Assembly: GCA_023014485.1 (NCBI GenBank)
Contig: JAJOZX010005778.1
Span: forward strand, 124,001-188,000
Direction of reading: 5' to 3'
Origin: Bathynomus jamesi
Taxonomy: Eukaryota; Arthropoda; Malacostraca; Isopoda; Cirolanidae
DNA: 64,000 bases
Shown: positions 12,765 to 24,431 of the stretch, piece by piece
How the letters are laid out: each line of letters starts with the position of its first letter
How positions within the stretch are numbered: position 1 is the stretch's first letter
Notes under the pieces: generated by a model
Seen by the model: the letters and a program-made list of their open reading frames with translations, nothing else
The model's database searches: none
Told to the model about the DNA's origin: nothing
Position numbers and translations under genes: made by a program

Positions 12765-13471
12765 GATGGAAATTCACATTCATTCAGCCTGTCCCAAACA
12801 AAGATGACTGCTCTCCAACCTCCAACTATCGTCCAATTGCTTTGATTTCTTGTCTTTCCGAAGTTTTTGAATATATCCTTAATAGGGAGATTCTTAAAAA
12901 TCTTTTCTCACAATCTTCTTTCAGATCGTCAGTATGGATTCCGCAAGGGACGCTCTACTGGCAATCTTCTTGCATATCTCTCTGACTCTTGGTCATCCTC
13001 CTTTCGAGATTTCGGTGAAACTTTTGCTATTGCGCTAGACATATCAAAAGCTTTTGATAGAGTGTGGCACAAATCTTTAATTTCCAAACTGCCCTCCTTC
13101 GGTTTCTATCCTTCTATCTGTGCCTTCACCGCTAATTTTCTTTCTGGTCGATCTATAGCTGCAGTTGTAGATGACCACTGTTCTTCTCCTAAAGTAATTA
13201 ACAGTGGTATTGCTCAGGGTTCTGTCCTGTCACTCACTCTTTTCCTTTTATTTATTAATGATATTTTAATTCGCACTTCCTCTCCGATTCACTCCTATGC
13301 CGATTATTCCACTCTTCACTTCTCCACCCGTTTCCCAAAGAGTCCCTCTCAACAGTCACTCCATGATTCGCACGGGGCGACTATGGAGCACCTGACCTCT
13401 GATATTTCTGCTATCTCTGATTGGGGCAGAGAAAACCTTGTGGATTTCACTGCCTCAAAACTTCAGTTGTG
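12765..13471 (+). pseudogene. LINE reverse transcriptase fragment (family 2, plus copy)
   Basis: A Jockey/CR1-type reverse transcriptase core. Visible motifs are NYRPIALISCLSEVFE, QYGFRKGRSTGNLL, LDISKAFDRVWH, SGIAQGSVLSLTLFLLFINDI and SYADYSTL. The catalytic YADD is changed to YADY near 13305, which removes a metal-binding aspartate. A frameshift near 12895 separates the first two blocks. The endonuclease and C-terminal part are absent. An inverted relative occupies 14590-15640. Confidence 0.8.
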
Positions 13472-14589
13472 AAGGACACAGATGTAATGATTTTGTGTCT
13501 TGTTTCCCTAATTTTCTCAAACTTAGGGTCATTTCTCGTTTCCGAATCTTCAAGGTGTAATCGTCAAAACTAAATAATAAGTCTTTTTTTATCACAATTT
13601 GGCTTTCACCATCCATTTGATGTTTCAAACAGAATGTACGTTTGAGTTATGAATCAAAGTGATTTTAATGCAGATTGCAGGACATATTTGAATGCAAGTT
13701 TGTTTTTAACCTCTAACATTTGCAAAAAATCCCTCTGATTTTGTTTGATAATGCCTATGTTTTGAAGCTATTTACTGCCAAACACCTACCAGATACAGAT
13801 GTCCAGCAAACATATTTTGAAACGAGATAGAAAGCTATCGGAAAAATATAGTTTCGTTTGGTACCACATTTTGGTATCAATCTGCCACACTATGGTGTTT
13901 GGTCATATTTAAATTTATTTTTTTATTTAGATTAAATTTGTTTTATTATAGCTTCCATCCTCTATGTAAAGAAGAGTTTTTAAATTGTCATGGCGTATTA
14001 AAATTTTTATGCTCATTTCAAACCAGATGATGAAGCTTTGGTTCACATCTGATTACAGGCTAGTGGAATGGTACAGTTGACAACTTAACCTGTCATTCCT
14101 CAGACAAAAGGTGATCCTTGGGATGACCTCACTCTCACACTGTTGGGGAAAGGAGTTTGCTCAAAATGTTATGACTGCTCTTAGTACCAAGACTGATATG
14201 CTTTAATAAAATTAAATTTATATTTTATGGTTGGTAATTAATTTTACCGACTTGTGTAATACCTGACAAACAGGAACTCAGTAAGAAAGAATAATTGTTT
14301 CGATTGGTCAAAAGTTAACACGAAAGAGAAAATAAAATATAAAGTCAGAACAGTTCACTTCTTTAATAATTTAGAAATTTTGCATCTTGTCTGTTGTAAT
14401 TTATTGTCGCTGTAAATTCAGACAAATATTATCTAAAGTGCGCAGGAAGATTAATGAATGTTTATAATGCCTTCATGGTAGAAATGAATAATTGTAGAAG
14501 ATAAATCCAATGTATCAATTTGGTTAATTTTTGGTCAACTAGTAAAATAAGAGAGTGAGGCAACACTGCTGCGAAGAGAGAGGGAGGAT
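13472..14589. other. No recognisable gene
   Basis: About 1.1 kb between two oppositely oriented copies of the same LINE family. It is AT-rich, with no ORF of note, no obvious repeat and no splice-bounded exon that I can support. Confidence 0.5.
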
Positions 14590-15640
14590 TGAAGACAATC
14601 AGTAAGAGGCGGGAATTTGATGAGACGAAAAGACGGATTCTACCCCGTCATGTCGGGCTGTGTGGCATCCCACACGTGAAAAGCGTACTCCATACAAGGG
14701 CGAACAAGACCTTTGTAGAGAGAGCAACTGAGTGGGGAGGAAGAAATTGTGGAGGCGGTACAACACCCCTAACCTTTCAGAAGCTGTTTTGGAAAGAGAG
14801 TATATGTGATATTTCCAGGAAAGATCACGAGAAAAGGAAACACGAAGAATGTCAAGAGAAGAGGAAGGATTGAGTTGTGTATTGGTGAAAGAAGGGGATA
14901 GTTGTGTATTGGTGAAGGTAAGGGGATAGTTGTGTGGAATATTGTGAGGAGTAGATAGATGGAGGAACCGAGTTTTTGAGGCATTGAAAGCAACAACATT
15001 TTATCTGCCCCAATCAGAAATAGTAGAAAGATCAGAGGTCAGGTGTACCAAAGCCGTCCTACGCGAAGTATGGAGTGACGGTTGAGATGGACACTTTGTG
15101 AAGCGGGTGGAGAAGTGAAGAGTGGAATCATAGGCATAGGAATGGATAGGACAGGAAGTGCGAATTAACAGATAATTGACAAATAAGAGGAAAAGAGTGG
15201 GTGGCAGGACACAACCCTGAAGAACACCGCTGTTAATAGCTTTAGGAGAAGAACAGTGACCATCTACAACCGCAGCTATAGATCGGCCAGAAAGGAAATC
15301 AGATATGAAGGCACAGCTGGAAGGATAGAAACCGAAGGAGGACAGCTTGGAAATTAAAGATTTTGCCAGACTAGATCAAAAGCTTTTGATATGTCTAGCG
15401 CAAAAGAAAATGTTTCACCGAAATCCCGAAAGGAAGATGACCAAGAGTCAGAGGGATATGCAAGAAGATCGCCAGTCGGAGTATTTCGCGGAACCAATAA
15501 TGACGATCTGAAAGAAGATTGCGTGAGGCTAGGTGTTTAAGAATCTTCCTATTAAGAATTCAAAAACTTTAAAAACAGGAAATCAAAGCAATTAGACGGT
15601 AGTTGGAGGGTTGAGAGCAGTCACCTTCTTTGGGAAAGGC
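14590..15640 (-). pseudogene. LINE reverse transcriptase relic (family 2, minus copy)
   Basis: The complement of this stretch is homologous to the plus-strand relic at 12765-13471: NYR, ISKAF, an AINSGVLQGCVL-like block and a SYAYDSTLH active site can be read. Here YADD has become YAYD near 15135, a different lesion from the plus copy. This copy also keeps the 3' part, with a LYKGLVRPCMEYA-type segment near 14690-14720. Frameshifts and stops are frequent. The two copies form a 3-kb inverted pair around unrelated sequence. Confidence 0.7.
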
Positions 15641-15905
15641 AAAATGAAAGCGAACTTCCATCGGGAAGGAAAAGTACAAGATAACGTCATGCACACATAT
15701 TTTCATTTATTTTTATTCTCTTATTACCATCCCATTATCTTACCCCCACTCACCCATTCCCCTACTCACTCATCACCATATATTTTTTTATTTTTTTATT
15801 TTCCTTATCGCCCCTTAATTCCCCTTTCACCCATTACCCTTTATCACCATCCTCCTCTACTTATTCGCCCCACTCCGGCACCACCATGTATGCGTTGGTC
15901 TTTCT
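15641..15905. repeat. Pyrimidine-rich low-complexity tract
   Basis: Runs of TTATTTTTATTC and CCCCACTCACCCATTCCCC-type sequence with no stable reading frame. It separates two LINE relics. Confidence 0.6.
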
Positions 15906-16990
15906 TCACACGAAGGTCAATGTGGTGGCCCCATCTCTAGGCTTGGCTTGGTAGAGGAGCGAGTTGCCCTCTTGCGCTCTCCATCGCACATAGCCAGGTA
16001 CACCCGGCTCATCTGGTACCGTCCTGTGCCAGGCATCTACTCTTCTTTTGAAGACTTCAACATTGACCTCAGTGACGTTCCTGAGGGCCTTTTGAAACTG
16101 GTTAAAAAGTCTTGGCTCCCCGACCACCAAGCTATTTTCCTTCAGTGTTGAAGAGGTCTTTGTCGGGCCTTTAATTTGGGAACACTACACAGTCTGCCTT
16201 TCCTATTTTTCCAGTGTTGTTTGGATGGTAATTGGGTTTGGTTTGAGGTCTGGTACCAGTTTTTCGGTCATTTTTCCTATGTTTCCATATGGTGTACCTC
16301 TCTCTTCTTCTTTCCAGATAATACAGATATAGTGTACGTAGTCTTTCCCAGCAGTTGAGTTCTTTGCAGCCATCAATCTTAGCTGTGAAATGTCTCGGTC
16401 TTTACGTTCCCATATAAAAAGGAGGAAATTAACAAACTAGAAGAAATTCAAAGTAGTGTTCAAGTTTTGGTATAATCAGTGTTTTCAGGAGGGGAATCAT
16501 TATTCTCTTGTCCCTTCTTTTAAAGGTTCTTATTATCTCTCCCGGGACTCTTTTTGCTTTGTTTGACGCTATCTGATTTTTTGTCTCGAATTTCGCATCG
16601 TCGGTCATTATAACACCCAAATCTATCGCTTTCGTGCTTCTCTGAATTTCCTGTCTATCTGGGGCATAATAGGCTCTCTGTTTAAGTTCCTCACTTCTAC
16701 CATATCTCAAGAGCTGAAATTTCTTGGCATTAAATATAATTTTTTGTCTTCTGACCATTTGTATCGCTGATTTTTCTTATGAGCTTTGTATCGTCTGCAA
16801 AAGGATATTAATATACTGTTGTTGGTTACTTCATTGTCTATGTCTGTTAGCATGATAATGAATAGGAGTGGGGTCAATACTGCTCCTCCTGGTACTGAGC
16901 TGCGTACTTCCGATTCTGACAATGTTGTTTTCCGAGAGCAATTTATGTGCTTTTTAATCAAACGTAGATTTACCAAGCTAAGTGTTAAGC
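15906..16990 (-). pseudogene. LINE reverse transcriptase C-terminal relic (family 3)
   Basis: Read on the minus strand, the relic has a VPGGAVLTPLLFIIMLTDID block (normally VPQG), a damaged active-site region, then FNAKKFQLLRYG, DLGVIMTDDAKFE and a final FNQFQKALRNVTEVNV segment with PDEPGVPGYVRWRA. This order matches the C-terminal half of arthropod CR1/Daphne-type LINEs. The YADD motif is not recognisable (the frame reads ISFCRRYK there), and stops and frameshifts are common. The 5' two thirds are missing. Confidence 0.75.
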
Positions 16991-17079
16991 AATCACAAAA
17001 ATAATAGCAGATTTGAATTCTTCACATCCAAAAATATATTTTTAAAACCCCTCAGTGAAGGAATTGGCAAAAATTAATT

Positions 17080-17102
17080 TTCACCTCCCAAATTGACACC
17101 CT
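17080..17102 (-). repeat. Possible solitary hAT-like terminus
   Basis: On the minus strand this reads TTAGGGTGTCAATTTGGG. The first ten bases equal the TIR of the copy C element (TTAGGGTGTCACT). No partner end or transposase was found nearby, so it may be a truncated relative or a chance match. Confidence 0.35.
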
Positions 17103-17221
17103 AATACGACGTGTCCGTGTTGAAGTCCGTGCGTGTATTCAGGCGTAATACCAGTGCTCTTAATTATGTACCTGAAACGAAATGTAGACAATCAAACTCT
17201 GGTAGACTAAATGTTGTTTCT

Positions 17222-17316
17222 TTAACCTTTACTGCCCAAAAGGACAAATTTGTAACCTTTCAAATACACGCATTCATAACTTAACCCTACAAAATATTTG
17301 GGCAGTAAAGGGTTAA
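17222..17316. mobile_element. piggyBac-like MITE, 95 bp
   Basis: The unit is bounded by TTAA on both sides (17222-17225 and 17313-17316). Inside are inverted ends CCTTTACTGCCCAAA and TTTGGGCAGTAAAGGG. A TTAA target with CCY-type ends is the hallmark of piggyBac-family elements. At this size it can only be a non-autonomous MITE, and no piggyBac transposase is in the window. Confidence 0.6.
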
Positions 17317-17344
17317 GTTCTAAAGAGATGAACTGAATCTTCGT

Positions 17345-18249
17345 ATTAGTCGAAAAGTGAGGAGGACAGTTATAAAATACCTGTGGGTGAAGGCACAAAA
17401 ACAGAGCAGATTAGTGATGGACCTTCTTACACCATTATTTGTACGCTATGCGTAAATCGTGATACAAACCAACCATGCGTTGAAATACGGTTGTGTGGAA
17501 GAAAGCTGCTGACAAAAACACCCTTATCCCTAAGCGAAACTGTTTTATTCTCGACAGAATGTTTGAAGTCGTCGGTTTTCGTAAACTGAAACATATATTA
17601 GACTCGCGTGTTGCTGATATGCGCTATTTTGACACGGTGCTTGAATACGTGCACACCGTCCTGTTCGATGATTTTACCAAGTGTAGGGACGAACAAGGCG
17701 AGAATGGTTTGATTGGATACGATTTAGAAGGTGCAGACTCCTCGAAATATCATGAACTTTGGTACAAAGGATTAGAACGGTACAGGGCTGAACTCGCCCT
17801 CACTGTTCACCCTGAAGAATTATTTCTTTATATAATACGCAGTTGAAGGTACGATTTAGAAACATACTTCAACTGTCGATATGAGATGTGAAGAAGATTT
17901 TACAGTTGAAAAGGTCGGCGAGGAGAGAATGAATGCACGTTTGGAAAGGAGTGTTTATAAACTTGAATTTAATGGTGATGATGTAGCAGATGTTATCTTT
18001 GTCCGTGCTTTTGACTGTATTCTATCCATGTTTAAAGAGCGTGATAGTTTTACTCCCAATTGTAAAGTAGGTATAAAAATAGTGTTGAACGAGTTGAAAG
18101 CCCTTTATATTGAATATAGACCCCCGTATACTTGGAGTGGTGAATTAATGTTCAATAGCATTTATTGTGTAGTACGAAGCAATGATGATGTAAATGCGGA
18201 CTCGATTACGTGTGAGTTTACTATTTTATTTAAGCGTGGTAGAAAATGA
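17345..18249 (+). pseudogene. Gene family X, copy 1
   Basis: An unrecognised protein of roughly 290 codons, read in three frames (breaks near 17540 and 17846-17881). Readable blocks are YKIPVGEGTKTEQISDGPSY with IICTLC, then RYRAELALTVHPEELFLYI, and a C-terminal block with VRAFDCIL, GIKIVLNELKALYIEYRPPY and ITCEFTILF. The C-terminal block is clearly homologous to 63540-64000 (minus), and the first block to 57123-57300 (plus) beside the adintovirus polymerase. I do not recognise any domain. It ends 30 bases before an AT microsatellite, as does the copy at 63.5 kb. Its link to the adintovirus is inferred from the position of the 57-kb copy. Confidence 0.6.
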
Positions 18250-18279
18250 CTTTAAAGGATGTATTTCCATTTTTGACGC

Positions 18280-18383
<104 letters not shown>

Positions 18384-19104
18384 CAAATGTGTATTCTGAT
18401 TTTTTGTTTTCTGTATTAACTGTATTATTTTTTGTTTTGATGCGTATTTTCAGTATTTCATCTACTCAACCGGTCAACTCTGGAACAACGAAACCTCAAT
18501 CCATCTTTCCTTCTGTCAGTGACCTCCCATCTTTCAAACGCAGGCATCTCGAAAACCTCGGACCTTGATTTTGGCTCTCTTTTTCTTCTATGGGCATTTG
18601 CGGGCATTTGTCCTTGGCCCCTACTTCCTACTTCTGAACAGTTAGCTACAACAACTTGAAAAAAGTGTTAGCACCTGACGAGGAAGCTTCTAACAGTGGC
18701 TGTATCCTCCAGAGCGAGACACGTCAACGCGAAGAAGAGGCGACGTCAAACGAAACATCAACGCGCTGGTGGCCAAACTTCTTCAAATCTCCGTTCAGCG
18801 GGCTGTCTACGGTTGGCCAGACTGGCAGTCGATGGCCTATTGCCTGGTACGGGCAGAGTGCCGATCGGCTCCCGGGGACGGACCTACACCAGCATGCTAT
18901 TTTTTCATTTACGGGGAGCAATTGCTTGATCCCCGGACTACTCTTACTCTCCGGCGACATTAAGACTAATCGAGGCCCCACTACAACTTACACATGTCAC
19001 CATACACAAAGACTTAGACACAATAGCACCATGAGATACATACAGAAGTATAACATTAACATATTACAGTACAACGTACACGGCCTCACAAACAAAATCA
19101 CGCA

Positions 19105-19371
19105 GCTTAGAGAATTCGTACACAAACAAAACATTCACATAGCACTTATACAAGAAACAAAACTAAGACGCACACAAAAAACACCCACCATTCCTGACTT
19201 CACGGCGATCCGTCATGACCGTACTGGGGGTCATGGGGCTTAGAGAATTCGTACACAAACAAAACATTCACATAGCACTTATACAAGAAACAAAACTAAG
19301 ACGCACACAAAAAACACCCACCATTCCTGACTTCACAGCGATCCGTCATGACCGTACTGGGGGTCATGGGG
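19105..19371 (+). repeat. 133-bp tandem duplication inside the LINE
   Basis: The segment beginning GCTTAGAGAATTCGTACAC is repeated with a 133-base period, nearly identically. Because 133 is not a multiple of three, the duplication shifts the endonuclease frame. The other LINE copy lacks it, so it arose after insertion. Confidence 0.95.
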
Positions 19372-19803
19372 ATGGACTCATCACTTACATACGTAAAAGC
19401 ATAGCCTTAGCTACACTGATGCCACCCAAAACATTAGAAACACAATTTTAGCAGATAACACGATAGAAATACAGGCAGTTAACATTAAAACAAGCGCAAA
19501 ACACACCATCACACTAATCAACATTTACATCCCACCAGATAGTTCACCTCAGGTGCCAGCCAATTACAATCCACAGTTACCTAATCTGGCCTCTCTCACT
19601 AATGTCATCTTAGGAGGAGACTTCAACGCTAAAGACACTAGTTGGCACCTGCACCAACCAAAGCAACACAAGAGGCACTAACATAGTCACACAACTAAAC
19701 AACCTCTTCATTCTTAACAATACAGAAGAACATACACATATACCACATCAAGAAGGATACTCAAACTCCTCCCCTGATATAACGTCCTGTTCCTCCTCAC
19801 TAG

Positions 19804-19804
19804 C

Positions 19805-19855
<51 letters not shown>
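19804..19855. repeat. (CA)n microsatellite in the LINE
   Basis: About 25 CA units within the endonuclease region. The other copy has a short CACACAC-like seed (TGTGTATGTGTTG on the opposite strand) at the corresponding place, so this is an expansion from a pre-existing motif. Confidence 0.95.
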
Positions 19856-19857
<2 letters not shown>

Positions 19858-21828
19858 TAGAACCGAAAAACCACTGTCATCAGACCACCTGCCCATCAAC
19901 ATTACAACACGTTCTACACTCTTCCCCAACAGCCTTAGGCACACTTACAGAAATTACAAGAAAGCTGATTGGGAACAGTTCAAAATACAGACTGAAGAAA
20001 AACTAACCACATTAAACAGCACACCCATCATAAACATCAATACAACACTCAAGACATTTAATCAGATCATCAATAATGCAAACAAATACATACCCAAGGG
20101 CAACATTAGGAAATACAACCCAAATTACATTAGAGAAATAGCCCACCTCATAAGGCAACATAACAACCTCAAACATAACACACAAACACAACAAACAGAA
20201 GCCATAAAACAGCAGATACAACAGCTTAACACAGAAATAAACAAAAACTCAAAGAAAAACAAACAGAAACATGTAGGGAATTCATAACAACACTAAACCA
20301 CTCAAGAGATACATCCAGGCTATACAAGACTATAAACAGCATTACCCATTCGAACAGCGGCATTCACACCTCACACGCAGCTATCTGTCGCAGCCAAAAT
20401 AATATCCCAACATATACACAATAAGCTAACATTCTAGTTAATCACTACGCAAAGAGAAGTCACTTAAACAGAGACAACAACCAGAAACACGCAGACAGAC
20501 AAACAGTCAGACACAAGAAAACTTAGACTCGACACGACCATTCAATACAGACCAGACCAACAAGATCATCAAAAACATTAAGAATTCGAAAGCTACTGGA
20601 CCAGACAACATATCTAACATACACCTTAAACACTTGGGCCCACATGGAATACTAGCTCTCACAAGCATCAGCACATATTCATACCAACACTGTATTATTC
20701 CTGACATATGGAAACAAGGTAAACTTATTACACTCCTCAAACCAAACAAAATTTCGAAAGAACCAGCTTCCTATAGACCCATTACTTTACTATGCACATT
20801 TTCCAAAGTAACAGAAAGACTAATCTTACAAATCACCAACCCACATATACCACTATCGCCTACTCAACATGGATTCAGACCTCACCACTCAACCACGACA
20901 TTACTCACTAACCTCACGCAGCACATCATGGATGGCATCAACTTCAGACGACCAGCTCAACGTACAGTATTAGCAACAATACACTTTAGTAAAGCATTTG
21001 ATGCTATCCCACGCTTCCCTCTCATAAACAAAATACTCAACACAAACATGCACAATAACACCAAAAGGTGGCTAAGCAACTATCTTTCAGGAAGATACTC
21101 ACATGTCACATTTAATGGTAAGTCATCCAAAAACAAGCTTTTTCCAAACGGGGTCCCTCAAGGCTCTGTTCTCTCACCAACACTGTTCAACTTATACATG
21201 CATGACATACCAACACCCTTACATAGCAAGCTTACCTTATCATCATATGCAAATGCCATCACTCTAACATCCACCCACAACAACATCGACACCGCTACAT
21301 ATAACGTAGAAACATACATAAACAGTATACAAGACTGTCTCACACACAATAGACTCAAAGTAGCCCTCACAAAATCAACCATCACCTTGCTAACAAGTAA
21401 CACAAAAGAACACCAGATAACTCCACAGCTTACACTAGACAACACCAACATTCCACACACTCACAGGACCAAAATACTTGGGGTCACATACAACACATCA
21501 TTATCTTTTGCAAACCACATTCAGGACATTAAAAACAAATGTACGTCAAGACTTAACACTCTTAGGGTTCCGCTCTAGCACAACATAAAACACAACACAA
21601 CATCACTAGTGCGCTGAACCTCTGGTCCACTCCGAAGAGGGCGATCGGTTTCCTGTGTGCTACCGGCTTGCTCGATCAGGGTGGGCTGATCGGCTAACCA
21701 ACAACAACAACAACTTCCCGCATAAAAAAAAATATATTAAATAACTCCATTGTGTATTACTCCTGTTTTTGCGTCTAATATATATACACAATTCTTCTCT
21801 ACTGGTTGTGTTATTTTTATTTGATGTA

Positions 21829-21831
21829 AAT

Positions 21832-21902
<71 letters not shown>
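21829..21902. repeat. (TA)n microsatellite
   Basis: About 36 TA units directly abutting the DD41D transposon end at 21903, consistent with TA-targeted insertion into, or slippage beside, the repeat. Confidence 0.95.
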
Positions 21903-21906
<4 letters not shown>

Positions 21907-22845
21907 GGTGGGCGGAAAGTAGCTCCCTATTTTGGATTGGTAAAAAAATACGTATATTATCCATTTATTTCAGAAGAAATAATATGAAAAGGTAGGCATA
22001 CATGGTAGGTTTTCTCTAAAATTCAATGTGGGCTCCAACTCTTTCCACCAGCTTCTGGAGCCGCCCAGGAATGGCGTCCACTGACTTTAGCAGGAACTCC
22101 GGCGGGATGGAGGACATGACTTCCCGAATTCGGTCCTCCAGTTCTTCCAATGTCCTCGGATTGGTGCGGTAGACTTCTTCCTTTACCCACCCCCAAAGAA
22201 AGAAGTCGCACGGTGTCAAGTCGGGGCTCCTGGCTGGCCATTGATGTGGACCACGACGACCCATCCAACGCCCAGGGAAGTGGGCATCCAGCCACTCACG
22301 GACAACAAGAGCGAAGTGCGGAGGGGCGCCATCTTGCATAAATATCAGATCGTCGATGTTCTCCCATGTGCTGACAACCGGCCAGACCTCGTTTCGCAAC
22401 ATAGCAAGGTACCGCTCAGCATTCATGGTGTTGCGCAGAAGGAACGGGCCCACAACCTGATCTGAGGTCATACCACACCACACCGTTACACTGAACCGAT
22501 TCTGCCGTTTTTCAGCGGTAACCATGGGATCCTCTCCTGCCCAGTAGTGGCAATTGTGGCGGTTGACAAAGCCTCCGACGTGGAACACCGCCTCGTCGCT
22601 CCAGAGGATGTTGCGGAAGAGATGGGGCCAGTCTTCATGCCAAGCCAGCATGATTTCCCCGAACTCCATGCGAATGTCGCAGTCCTCGTCCGAGAGAGAT
22701 TGGCAGTAATGCGGCTTTCACGCACGCCAGTTCAGCTCCTTCTTCAGCACAGTTCGCACTGAGTAGCGGGAGAGTCCACTTTCCCGAGCTGCCTGGCGAG
22801 TTGACTTTCGTGGACTCCGTGCGAACATTTCCTGAACCGCCGTTC
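21903..22845 (-). pseudogene. Tc1/mariner DD41D-type transposase, 5'-truncated
   Basis: The last 217 codons are open (22669-22016), with the catalytic triad WSDEAVF, MQDGAPPH and SPDLTPCDFF. I count 41 residues between the second and third aspartates, which is the DD41D (rosa-like) spacing and not DD34D or DD34E. Upstream, in another frame with one stop, lies the helix-turn-helix part (RSPRKSTRQAARESG, VLKKELNW), which breaks off near 22845. The 3' end of the element has a candidate TIR starting CAGGGTGGGCGGAAAGTAGC next to the TA repeat. The 5' TIR is missing. It would have acted by cut-and-paste at TA sites; it is now dead. Confidence 0.85.
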
Positions 22846-23237
22846 CATAAGTGCGGTTGCGGTTGTAAAAGCTTAGTTAATTTTAATTTTAGGTTAATTA
22901 GAAATATTTCTTTTTTTAAAAAGAAAATGATGGGTCTCCTTATGCGTGGAGCGGGAACGTTGTACGATGAGAGGCGTTGCCGCTTGAAAGGTGAAAATGC
23001 AGCAAAAATATTATTCTTGAAATTCACACTGCCTGTCATTAAGTTTGACATAAGTTTTTCAAATGAATAATAATCCATAACTTTCCAATGGGTGGAGGCT
23101 GGGGAAAGTGGTAGGTGGGATGAACAGTGCGATGGGTCCTCGTCCCTCATCCTGGTAACACACTTAGTGCAAAATATGGTTTTAATTAATTTGACCTATT
23201 CTTTCATAATAGCTATATAAGTTTAGAATATACTTCA
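22846..23237. other. No recognisable gene
   Basis: Begins with ACCGCAACCGCA-type repeats that recur at 23450-23525. The remainder has no supported ORF. Confidence 0.5.
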
Positions 23238-23364
23238 TTTAAATAGTATTTATTTAGTAAATACCTTATGTTGAACACAAGTTTTGCAACACACAAATAG
23301 CGGTAGCGGTGTATTGCAAAACTTGTGTTCAACATAAGGTATTTACTAAATAAATACTATTTAG
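23238..23364. mobile_element. Foldback palindrome, about 125 bp
   Basis: Arms of about 50 bases match perfectly in inverted orientation, running AAATAGTATTTATTTAGTAA inward to ACTTGTGTTCAACATAAGG on the far arm. The loop is about 20 bases (CACACAAATAGCGGTAGCGG). This is typical of a small foldback MITE. I could not establish a target duplication. Confidence 0.75.
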
Positions 23365-23449
23365 TATATATTATGTACCAAGTGTGGCTAAATCGCACTA
23401 TAGTGGCTAAATCCAGTTAATAATTACGCATTTTTCCGAGTATATGATA

Positions 23450-23528
23450 ACCGCAACCGCAACCGCGGTTGGAAAAAATTCGACAACCGCAAACACAACC
23501 GCAACCGCGGTTTCTGAAAAACCGACCA
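23450..23528. repeat. AACCGC-rich repeats
   Basis: Several ACCGCAACCGCAACCGCGG-type runs. The same motif lies at 22855-22870, across the breakpoint of the DD41D relic. Confidence 0.6.
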
Positions 23529-23690
23529 CTCGATCCATCACTAGTATATACATATATATATATGCGAGCATTCATTATCCCCATCTGTGTGCACAGAGAA
23601 GAGTCTGAGCCCTATTAAGAAGACCCCTTGATTGGGGGTCGACAGATATCTTCAACGAGCTTTTAGTTATTGTTAATACATATATATATA

Positions 23691-24271
23691 TATAATAATA
23701 ATATGAAATTAAAATCAATAAACAATTAAAACAAGACAAAACAGTTTCTATAAGACCCTTTAATGCAACGTTTCGAGCAATATGCTCATCTTCAGGCTAA
23801 ATAATAATAATATGAAATTAAAATCAATAAACAATTAAAACAAGACAAAACAGTTTCTATAAGACCCTTTAATGCAACGTTTCGAGCAATATTATTATTT
23901 AGCCTGAAGATGAGCATATTGCTCGAAACGTTGCATTAAAGGGTCTTATAGAAACTGCTTTGTCTTGTTTTAATTGTTTATTGATTTTAATTTCATATTA
24001 TTATTATTTAGCCTGAAGATGAGCATATTGCTCGAAACGTTGCATTAAAGGGTCTTATAGAAACTGTTTTGTCTTGTTTTAATTGTTTATTGATTTTAAT
24101 TTCATATTATTATTATTTAGCCTGAAGATGAGCATATTGCTCGAAACGTTGCATTAAAGGGTCTTATAGAAACTGTTTTGTCTTGTTTCAATTGTTTATT
24201 GATTTTAATTTCATATTATTATTATTTAGCCTGAAGATGAGCATATTGCTCGAAACGTTGCATTAAAGGGT

Positions 24272-24275
<4 letters not shown>
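23691..24275. repeat. Inverted array of 109-bp units
   Basis: The unit runs from CCTGAAGATGAGCATATTGC through CTCGAAACGTTGCATTAAAG to a TATTATTATTTAG tail. Two units lie in reverse orientation (23691-23890, the second truncated). They are followed head-to-head by three full direct units and a partial one, starting near 23901, 24010, 24119 and 24228. Units are almost identical, so the array is young. The CTGAAGA and CTCGAAAC segments around a GAGC/GCTC stem resemble the core of Penelope-type terminal sequences. No Penelope coding region is present. Confidence 0.85.
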
Positions 24276-24315
<40 letters not shown>

Positions 24316-24369
24316 CCCTATTTAAAAGACCTCTTAAATGGTAGTCGGTCCTTAAGTTTTTACCAAGCC

Positions 24370-24430
<61 letters not shown>
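24276..24430. repeat. (TA)n and (GA)n microsatellites
   Basis: (TA)n at about 24276-24312 and about 30 GA units at 24371-24430. The 58 bases between hold AAGACCTCTTAAATGG, which resembles 23614-23635 and 25562-25580. Confidence 0.95.

Positions 24431-24431
<1 letters not shown>

Larger units (their letters stand above)
18633..21713 (+). pseudogene. Jockey-like LINE, plus-strand copy
   Basis: This is the same family as the minus-strand LINE at 9360-12179 and starts at the identical 5' sequence TCTGAACAGTTAGCT. The order is endonuclease (NVHGLTNKITQLREF, GGDFNAKDTSW near 19615) then reverse transcriptase (20634-21578, including SKAFDAIPR, GVPQGSVLSPTLFNLYMHDIP). The active site reads SYANAITL rather than SYADDITL, so both catalytic aspartates are lost. 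A 133-bp tandem duplication and a CA microsatellite also disrupt the endonuclease. The 3' end carries a short (CAA)n tail at about 21698-21713, as in several LINE clades. Confidence 0.85.

Noticed and set aside
22016..22669. Host SETMAR-like fusion gene
   Set aside because: Only a transposase is present, with no SET domain nearby and a truncated 5' end; an ordinary Tc1/mariner relic.
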